Source: Phoronis pallida
Taxonomy: Eukaryota > Phoronida > Phoronidae
Direction: 5' to 3'
NCBI GenBank assembly: GCA_028565715.1
Contig: JAOXYC010229126.1
Coordinates: forward strand, 1-10,696
DNA: 10,696 nt
The position numbers and the translations under genes are program-made. Positions 1 through 8,700 of the stretch are shown here, in pieces. Numbering within the stretch: position 1 is the first letter of the stretch; every line of letters starts with the position of its first letter. The notes under the pieces are model-generated. The model did not search any database and was not told the DNA's origin. It was given only the letters and a program-made list of their open reading frames with translations.

Positions 1-1789
1 AAATCATTTTATGTCAAGACCTTGAAAGTTACAGTGTGGATATATTTGAAGTCTGAAGGTGTGTGTCTTGTATGTTTGTCTGACTTTATGTTTTTCAGGT
101 GTAAGTTTGGTATCTTGGTGTGTGTGTGCTAGGAACGTTATTCTTGAAATCAGTAGAAATCATTTGCGATCAATTGGTTTTTGGCAATGACTTAATGTTT
201 CGGAAAAAATTCTTTTAAATTTATTGACACCTTATTATTTGTTGATAGAAAACTCTGGTAGGTCGGAGATTATGGGACTTTTTCGAAGAAGTTTTTCAGA
301 AGTTTTTAAGTTATTTTCAGAAGTTTTTCATCTTGTTGTCTAGCATGCTAAACTTTTTCTAAAATTTGAATGACAGTTTTCTGTGTGTTGTCTGGTTCAG
401 ATTGAGTGATTGCATGTTCTTGATTCCCGGGATATAAATTTGCAAGATAGGTTACTGAAAGCGGTTATCTTCAAAATTCAGGGGGGGGTTTCAGGCAAAG
501 TTGTAGTATTGGAATTCAGTTAAAAAAAAACATTTCTAAGATTCTCAAGGTTTGCTTGAGATGAATCCATACTTAATTTTTCACCAAAACTTTGGACAAA
601 AAATTCATCTATTATTTGCCTAAATATCCACATGCTAAAAACTAAAAATTTGTCAATTTTAAAAAAGATTAACTTGGCGAGATTTCTAGCTTGGTGAGTG
701 ATTGCGTGCTGTGTAAATGCCATGTAATTTTGCATGATAGGTGATAAGAATCTGATTAGTGACATGCGATGACAGTGTCTGATGACAGTTTTCAAGGTCA
801 ACATCAGAATATCAATGAAGCCTCTCAATTCCAGTTTTATCGATTTTGAAAATAAAATTAAATTAAAAAGTTCAGGTTGGTTGTTAGTTTGCTTATAATT
901 ATCAAATCATGTCTCGTCTAATTGGAATCAAATCATCATTTAGAACTGTCACAGATTTTCATCCAATTAATTTCTAATCAGATTTGCATTTTAAAAAGAT
1001 TTGTATAATTCCCGGATGCATAAATCATCGTTACTAATAAAAATGTGGTCATTAAAACATCCTTAAACCTTGAATTTAAATCACAATATTTATTTGATTT
1101 GTGTTATCAAAACATCTGTGGAAGAGACAACCTCGGCCAGGTTTTTCGTTACTTGGAGGATAAGGAAATCCTATTTCTGTGAGGACTGGACCAATGTGAA
1201 ATGTTTCAGTATTATTTCATTGAGCATCATCAGGAGGCCAGTAAATAATAACAGCCATGTCAATTTCAATTATGATTTGACCTCAAATTTGAAACAAGCT
1301 GTTATCTCTGGGTTGTACCATGCTGTGTCTCTTGGTGACTCATTGCTGGTATCCATGATTTGCCCAGATGTTTATATGTGCCTCCTAGCATTAACTGTTC
1401 AATTTATTGTCTATAATCTCAACTGTTCAAGTGTGGGTGGTTGGCAGGTCATAAATATTCAAGTTGTCAAAATTATATGTGTTTTATCTCCTTTCTGACT
1501 CTGTGAACTAGATTTGAACATGTCTTAGTCGATATATTTTATAATACGGTAAATTTACCTTTAGAAGTCAAACTTGGCATTTGTGCCCATTTTGTTATCA
1601 ATTAAATATTTTCCTTGGTCAAAAGTCGAAATATTATAAATACCATCATATTGTACTTGAAACCCAAGGGTACTAATAAATATGAAACTAGGTTTAAAAC
1701 ATGAATTATGAAAAGAGATTTCATTGGTGAGCATGCTTCCATCTATTGAATGGCGACAGTCATCACCCAGATATACTGAGCTGCCAAAT

Positions 1790-1930
1790 CTCCCGTTTTC
1801 GCCGGGAGTCTCCCGGTTTTAGAGCCTACCTCCCGGGCAGATTTTGGATCCTCTGCATTAAAATCAATGGAACTCCCAGCGTCGAAATTCGAAAATGTTT
1901 AATCTCCCGGTTTTAGGACTTGCTCCCTTG
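1790..1930. repeat. CTCCCGG-motif repeat patch
   Basis: CTCCCG-type motifs begin at 1790, 1810, 1830, 1873 (CTCCCAG), 1904 and 1923 (CTCCCTT). The first three are spaced exactly 20 bases apart, two of them followed by a TTTT run, and an inverted CCGGGAG lies at 1802-1808. The GC-rich motif stands out against the AT-rich surroundings. It looks like a decayed tandem or interspersed repeat. I do not recognise the family. Confidence 0.5.
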
Positions 1931-1950
1931 GCACGTATGGATATAGGTTC

Positions 1951-2037
1951 GTGAATTATAAAAAGCAAAAGGGAGATGGTAAAAATGTTCTGAGCATGGA
2001 AAAATGAAGATTGATATCTTTTGAGTTTATAATTCAC
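1951..2037. repeat. Imperfect inverted repeat
   Basis: GTGAATTATAAA followed by CAAAAG at 1951-1971 is mirrored on the other strand by CTTTTGAGTTTATAATTCAC at about 2018-2037, leaving a loop of roughly 47 bases. The arms are short and one has a small offset, so this may be a remnant of a fold-back element or may be chance in AT-rich DNA. Confidence 0.3.
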
Positions 2038-2669
2038 ATGATGGAGAAAAACCTGGATCATGACATCTCAATTCAAGGCCAATGTCTAGAGACTTCCTAA
2101 ACTCCTTAGGAATCTGATATTATGTAAACTTCTGAACAGTAAATCTTATTGCAGGACAAGTTCACATGTCCTTAAAATGTTGCTTCCTTGAATGCATTCC
2201 TATATTTTTTGAAAACTATTGACTGTTATGAATTCCAAGTAAACAGTAACGTCTAAAGCTAATTTCAAAAGTTAATTTTCAAACTAAATCAATGACTGTC
2301 AAAACAAAAATGTAAGTTAACTTATAGTAGTGATCCCAAGGCTATTCAAAATTTCTTTCTTTATGTTAATTTCGTGAACAAGAAAAATATATTTTTCGAA
2401 AATTTGAAATTTCTACCGTTAAACTGAGTTTTTCTTCACTATTGCATTATAATTATCTTCAGTTTGATTCCTACGTGGATCCAGTAGCAGCTGGTACTTT
2501 AGTTTGGACTGTTTCATCATTTTTCTTTTTGATGAATGTATTGAACTCCAAAGGGACATTTGGTATGAATGTGTGTGTGTGTGGAGGGACCATATGGTTT
2601 CACATATATTGCTCTTGTAATGCACCACAATTCTTCAACAAATTATAGAATTTCCATTTTTCATTACAG

Positions 2670-2694
2670 ATTGAACAAGTGATACAAATACAAA
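2670..2694 (+). other. 5' UTR segment upstream of the start codon
   Basis: A pyrimidine-rich tract ending in TTACAG at 2664-2669 is a good splice acceptor, so this exon probably begins at 2670. That leaves 25 bases of UTR before the ATG. The start context is ACAAAATGT, with A at -3, which suits initiation. No upstream ATG occurs in these 25 bases. Confidence 0.6.
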
Positions 2695-2791
2695 ATGTCT
2701 GCTAAAGTCGTACCAGAGGTTGGAACATTCGACCACAGCAAGTTGAAGCATGTTGAGACGAAAGAGAAGAATCCTCTGCCTACTGTTGGTG
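2695..2791 (+). CDS. Coding exon 1: start and repeat 1
   Basis: Encodes residues 1-32 plus one base of a split codon. It opens MSAKVVPEVGTF and continues through FDHSKLKHVETKEKNPLP. The ATG at 2695 is chosen because it directly precedes the repeat, follows a good acceptor, and gives the short N-terminus usual in the family. The repeat is canonical: F12, the core L17-K18-H19-V20-E21, and the EKNPLP tail at residues 24-29. The leading helix is shorter than in internal repeats, as expected for a first repeat. The donor is GG|GTGAGT with the intron starting at 2792 (phase 1). Confidence 0.92.
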
Positions 2792-5700
2792 GTGAGTTGT
2801 AAAATGAGTACCGTAGAAAATATCTATGTTTGAGACGTGATGCTGCTAACATGGTCTTGCATGTGCATGAAACTTTTTGTTGGTCAGTTGTTAGTGAGAG
2901 TGAGCATTTGACATGTAGGTTACGCAACCCTTTAAATGTGTAATTTGAATTGTTCCATAAAGCCAGGGTTTAAATTTCACAAATTTACGATGGAAAAATT
3001 TGCCTGTATTTGGACGCCTCAGATGAGTTATGGGCAATTTGTGGTGGTCGGGTCCTTCCCCAAAGAGAACCCTGCTTTACCCCAAATATCCATGAATTGC
3101 ACATTGATCGAAGCATACTGAAACTCACTGCGGATTCGTCATTAGTCCGTTCAAAATGTTTTGAGCATTCGTAAACACTTATGAATCACTTGACTGCTGA
3201 TCTGACTTTTCCGAAATTCATGTCGGTTGGCCTGACTTGCTTGAAAACATGATTCAAGTTAGAAGTTATGGTGATACACGAATGTTGTTAAAAACCATTA
3301 TTGCTACCTCCTGTTTTGCCTCATGTAACTCATTTGAGAAAGTTCAAACCACAAACAATATGGAAGGGTTGTGTCTCGTGTTGTATTTCTCACTCTCAAT
3401 TTACATGTGATCATTTCTAACTGCATGGTTATTCGTTCAAATTTCTGTTTTGTGTCAAAAAAAGTTCTACAGATAATTAGCTCCTTAAATATGTTTATTA
3501 ATTTAATAAATATTTTTGTATTAGAATTTTATGAATTGAGTCACTTGAAAAGTAGTTTCAGCTTTCTGTTGAATGTTTTAGAAACTTAGATATGAGCTTC
3601 GGCTTTTGCTATCAATTTCTGTTTTAGTTTCTGATCTTATGAGTTTTTCTAATCCACTGTCTATCCTATTCAAGGCTATAATATTCCAATTTAGTTTAGA
3701 ATTCAATGTCAGGTTTTTTCTAGCTGGCAATTTTGACCTTCCTCTTATGTTTTTTTTTACTAAGATATAAAATAAAAACAACGACTGATTGTAATTTTAA
3801 AAATCCTGACATTTTTAAAAATACAATCAGTCTTTGTTTTTATTGTATTTCTGTCGGCGCTGTTGACTGGAAGGAAATTTTTACTAAGAGCTTATAGGTG
3901 AAAACTCATGCTAAATTTAATCATAGTTTGTAGTATAGAATTAATCTGCTTATAATTTTCACATAACAAGCATTTAACATTTTAATTGCTATATTGTGAA
4001 CTAGTTTTAGTGCCTTAATTGTGCCACTTGCAAATATTGTATTCATGTAAAGAGTGTAGAATATGGCGGGAATTTTTTCAATACACCTTGCCAAAAAGAC
4101 CAATTCTTTTCAATTCATGAACCAGTGGTATACAAGCTTGGGACAATATGTTATTCACATAAAGTTAATGTTGAATTGTAAACAAAATTGTTTACTGTAA
4201 AGAAAATGCTCTAACCAAACTCTTAGAGTTTGTACTTAGGCCCCTACCTAAAATTACATTTTGTATGCTATAAAGAAAAATTGAAATTGTATTTGACCAG
4301 TTGCTTGTACGCCCTCCATTCTGACAATTTTCCCATTTGCCCATTGGCAACCATTTTTAACATTTAAGTTTAAATCAACCTAAAAAACAGATTTTTGGTA
4401 CAGTATAGAAACATTTAGGTATTTCAAATTATTAACAAATTTTGCTCGAGGGAAATAACCAGATAACCAGTTCGAAATTTTATAAACAGGCTCATTTGCC
4501 AAGTTTTGTAATCTGATTCATCTTGGCTTGTTTTAGGTGCTTGAAATATAGCTAATTACAGACTTGCATGTGTTGTCTATCAAATTAAAAATGTGCGCAC
4601 TCAAAATCTTGACATTTCATTTACAAAGAAAATCTGGCTGTAACAGCTGAGGAGGATCAGAGCTCTGATTCATGACTTAGTTGAGTTTTGGCTGATATAT
4701 TTGTCTGGCTTCTAGTGGCTAGTTTTGTATGGTAGGCCTATAGTTTCATAAGTTTAACTTAGAATGTGTTTTGGTAGCTTTGAAAATTATAGGATTTTAA
4801 TTGATTACTGAGTGCGAATTCATTGAATAAATTATACACAAATCATTCTGCCTAGCTGGCACTTTTTATTGGTAAGGTGATGTCCCAGTCCGGTCACAAG
4901 AAACAATTGTTTTGTTCAGGAATTATGCATTTAGGCCAATGGCTGTTTACCAAAACAGCCATTGATGTGCATAAATTTGTTTATTTTGACAGATTATGTA
5001 AGGTAACAGTGTCTATCTATTTTTTTTTAGTCATATTAGTCATGGATCGATGAAAATTATTCAGTCTGATAATAAAGTTTAGTATTTAATTTTCTAAAAT
5101 ATTTCTAACTATTTGTTTGTGATCTAATTCTGTCTCCTATGTGTTCTGTTTTGTTGTTTCTTAAAAAATAACCTTGTGTCGTCAATTTCACATCACCTTT
5201 GTTAGTGTGTTCTCCTGATTGGCTAACCTGGTGGAGGGCGGGGCTGTGGGCGGGGTTTACATGTTGATTGTCAGGTTGTTAGTGTCACCCGCTTGTGCAT
5301 GCTTTTCTAGATGTTACACAAGAAAAGGTTCAGATAAATTTGATTCAGGGGGTGACGGGCTTCAACCCTAGACAACTGAAATCCACGCCTACCAAGGAGA
5401 GGAATTATCTCCCAGATACCATGGGTAAGTTTGTCCGAGACGTGGAAAAGGTTTTTCTCGCATAAACAAATATTTCTCTGGTAAGCATCCCAGCCGGCCA
5501 GGGATGGATGGTATCGTGATGACCAGATGCCTGTTAACTCTTCTGGATGCAAGCCTGTCACTGACACACCTACAGTCATAGGAACATTGAATATTTAAGG
5601 CGATTCGCAGTACCCCAGAGCTATGCCATTGAATTATACTGCTTGCCATGTATTGAGCCTCTGACTACTAACTAAGACTTCAGTCAGTTTTAACTGCAAA

Positions 5701-8700
5701 GTGAATATTTTCTGATGGAAATTCAGTCCTTTTTGGTTGAAACATTTGAGCTATCCCAGATTCACAGTTTTTTATTTCACATCCTTTGTCTCAAATTGTT
5801 ATACATTCCTCTTGGGCAAAGTACTTGAATTGAATCACTAAAAATGTTTTAGAAACAACTACCCAAGTGCTTCGCCTTGTTCCAAGCCAACCGCACCCAG
5901 AACAGCTAGCTATTATTTTACCAACTCTGAAGATGATTATGGTTTTTGCTTTGGTTGCTATTTATAGATGAGCACAGTCTAGACTAAAGTCAATGCCCTT
6001 CAAATTAGGCCTACAACCTGTTTATCCATGCCTGGCAAAATGGAAAAGATTTGAAAATAGTTATGGTCCTATAAACCCAATTTGTATCTTAAATGGACTT
6101 CTTTTAGGATGATTTTATCAGTGAAAAATTCGCAAAATACCATTTTCACAAGGTTGTGTTTTTGGAAGACCCAAATTTACTTATGGTTGTTTACAATGTT
6201 TCGGAATTTTGTGAAGAGCAAAACTTATATTACCTACTTAGTTTGAAAATGGCAAACTCCAAAGTTTAGGCATAAAAACTGTCGATTAACCAAAGTTCAT
6301 TTGAGAAACATGTCAGTTTGGAAGGCATTGGCTCAAGTCAGATAACAGTTCCTCCCAGCTTGATCGTCCTTTCCTCCCTTCCCTTCCCTAGTTTTACAAC
6401 AAGAGAAACACCACCACGACTTTAATAGCAACCTGGCACAGTTCAATAAAGCACAGTTAAAGAGGGCGGCCACTAAAGAGAAAAACCCGCTTCCCGATCG
6501 TAAAAGTAGGTAGATTTGCAAGTGAGGAAACCTCGTCATTTTGAAAGGAGAGTATGATGAGCCCAACATTAGATGAACCTTATTATTTAGTTTTATTAGT
6601 TTTGCAGTTTTGTTTTGATGTTTTTTCACAATGCAAAAGCTTGCTTTTTGGTGTTAGTTATGTTAAAGCCTTTTGTATTACTTAATGCTTGCGTTATGTT
6701 AATGTGCGTTGTTAGAAAGGTATTCGGGCAATTAACATTTAGAAATATTTATAGATATTTTTGATAGTTTGGTATAGGTAAAAGCTCCTTAGTTAGGTCT
6801 TTTTTTATTCACAAAACATGATTTTTTGTGAAGGATGACACAAGGTTCCAGAATTCACATCAGCTTGAACCTAAAAAAATGATTTCTGATTATTTCAATT
6901 ACTTGATGAGTATTGGCTATTGTGTCAACCAATAGGATTACTTCTGACATGTGATTGGTTGATATTTTCAGGCATCAGTGAGGAGAAGAAGCACGTAGAG
7001 CTCGTCACTGGCATTGAAGGGTTTGAGAAGGGACAACTGAAGAAAACTGTCCCCGGGGAACGCGATGGTGAGTTGATTTTGTACAATATTCAATTCATGC
7101 CCAGTCAGATAAAATAAGCTTTGTTGTTTTTCCATCCAAACACCATTTACAGTTTATGAAATTGTTTAAACGCAATAATGAATGAGAATGTGTGTGCGTC
7201 CATAACATTTGAAGACGAGCAGATAATCTTTTTAGACGTAAAGTTTTCAAGTGGATGGATAGCAGTGACCAGTGAGCCTATGGGCTTTGACAAAAATACA
7301 AGTTGAGAATCCAGTAATGAAGTTATGATATATCTAGACATGAATGTCATCATGGTTTTTGTTTCAGTCGTTCAAGAGGAGAAAAAACACAAGAAGTTGG
7401 AGACGGAAGTTGAGAAGTTTGACAAAACAGCTCTGAAACACACAGAAGTTCAGGAGAAGAATGTTCTCCCTGATCCGGACGGTAAATATACCCTCCCAGT
7501 TTTATTGAACAAATTATCCAAGCTCTTCAATTCTGGAAAACATTGTAGACAAACATTGAAATGTGTAAATCTACAGCCTGCTGGGCCGAGGTTTTCTATC
7601 ATCAGTAAAATAAGCTTGGACGAAGAAGTCTATTCACAATATTTTTGTTAGGATTTTCACACAGTATTTGTTGCTCCTTAGGTATAAAGTTTTGTGTGTG
7701 TGGATTACAAGTATCCATTTAACAATGGAAGATGAAAACATACTACTGTAAAACATCATGTGATTCTTATAAACGATATTTCACTATCGATTTCATTAAC
7801 TGTTGCTTCATTGCTCTACTACTAGATTTTCGTTGGCACTGTAAACCGTCTGCGACATCTTCTGAACCATAGTCAAAGATGAAATACGGGCTCTCTTTCG
7901 GTAATCTCCGGTAATTGAAATATCCTATTTTTCAGCTGTGGCTGCGGAGAAGAAGCAGCAGGAATTTGAGCAGGCTGTCGGCACGTTTGACACCAGCAAA
8001 CTCAAACACGTAGAGGTCCAGGAGAAGAACCCGTTACCAGATGCAGAAAGTGAGTAGAACTTGCATGACTATAGCTTCTGTGTTTTAATATAGGAAATGA
8101 GGCAAATTACGGACAGGTAGGGGGATAATACAATGACCACTCTTTTAATAATAATAGTTGAGATAGATACCTTTTAGTACAGATGTAGTTCAGCGATGTT
8201 CTGCGTACACACTATGTTACATAGTATCACTAATATAATACAGAGTATTAGAATCAATAGAGTGGTCATCCGTACTATTCCCCTGTCTGTAATTCGCCTC
8301 ATTTCCGATACTTTTATTTACCCACAAACAAAGAGCCAATGTCATGTCTATATAAAGTTACTGTATACCATATTCTCTAAAATATGTGCTGTGTGTATTG
8401 TCCTTTAACTTGGAGAAATACCACATTAATAATGACACTTTTCAAAAACTAGAACGAAAATAACGGTCTCAAAAGTCTGCCTTTAATGTTTCTTGATAAT
8501 TTGAGGCAGAACTAGATATCCACTGGCCAGAAGGTCTGTTTATTGAGGGACAGCTACTTTTTGATCTGGAGCTGAGGGGAAATTGCTTGTATGGATTAGT
8601 AGACACCATGCCTTGCTACATTTGGGCACTAAGTATTTTTAAGAATCCCCAATATTAAAATATAAATCTTAATCCATCCAGGGTGTTACATGGTGAATAA

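Larger units (their letters stand above)
1..2669. other. 5' non-coding region, no gene recognised
   Basis: This stretch is AT-rich and has no open frame with a recognisable domain or with flanking splice signals. Visible structure is minor: three near-copies of an 11-base GAAGTTTTTCA-like unit at about 288-330, a G8 run near 481, a 12-base palindrome GGTAAATTTACC at 1548-1559, the CTCCCGG repeat patch listed separately, and a short (GT)n run at 2571-2583. The strong acceptor at 2668-2669 implies at least one upstream 5' UTR exon and a promoter. These could lie here or further left, but I cannot place them. Confidence 0.6.
2792..5310 (+). other. Intron 1 (2519 bases, phase 1)
   Basis: The intron runs from GTGAGT to TTTTCTAG. 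No beta-thymosin exon is visible inside it: I looked for LKxx/EKNPLP coding patterns flanked by splice signals and found none. It holds the two inverted repeats at 3763-3852 and 4937-4964 and the CCAAT/GC-box cluster near its 3' end. The rest is AT-rich sequence in which I see nothing. The length is typical of a first intron and much longer than the 300-967 bases of the others. Confidence 0.85.

Noticed and set aside
288-330. Three copies of a GAAGTTTTTCA-like unit
   Set aside because: Short, low-complexity and unevenly spaced; not enough to call a tandem repeat feature.
1070-1498. Open frame of 142 codons on the + strand (TTG start)
   Set aside because: No ATG start, no recognisable domain, low-complexity hydrophobic/Asn-rich composition, and no flanking splice pattern; consistent with chance.
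2588-2605. CCATATGG and CATATATT as a CArG box or TATA box
   Set aside because: CCATATGG is two bases too short for an SRF CArG box, and the spacing to the exon with an acceptor at 2669 does not suit a TATA box for this start.
3030-3110. Intron 1 sequence translating to KENPALPQ, similar to the EKNPLP tail
   Set aside because: No LK core, no helix Phe at the right distance and no splice sites in the proper phase; chance resemblance.
3480-3530. AT-rich imperfect palindrome around TTTATTAATTTAATAAA
   Set aside because: Composed almost only of A and T with several mismatches; expected by chance in this composition.
5307-5649. Two overlapping minus-strand open frames across exon 2
   Set aside because: They are antisense shadows of the beta-thymosin exon and show no protein similarity that I recognise.
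6333-6629. Minus-strand open frame of 98 codons over exon 3
   Set aside because: Antisense shadow of exon 3 and its polypyrimidine tract.
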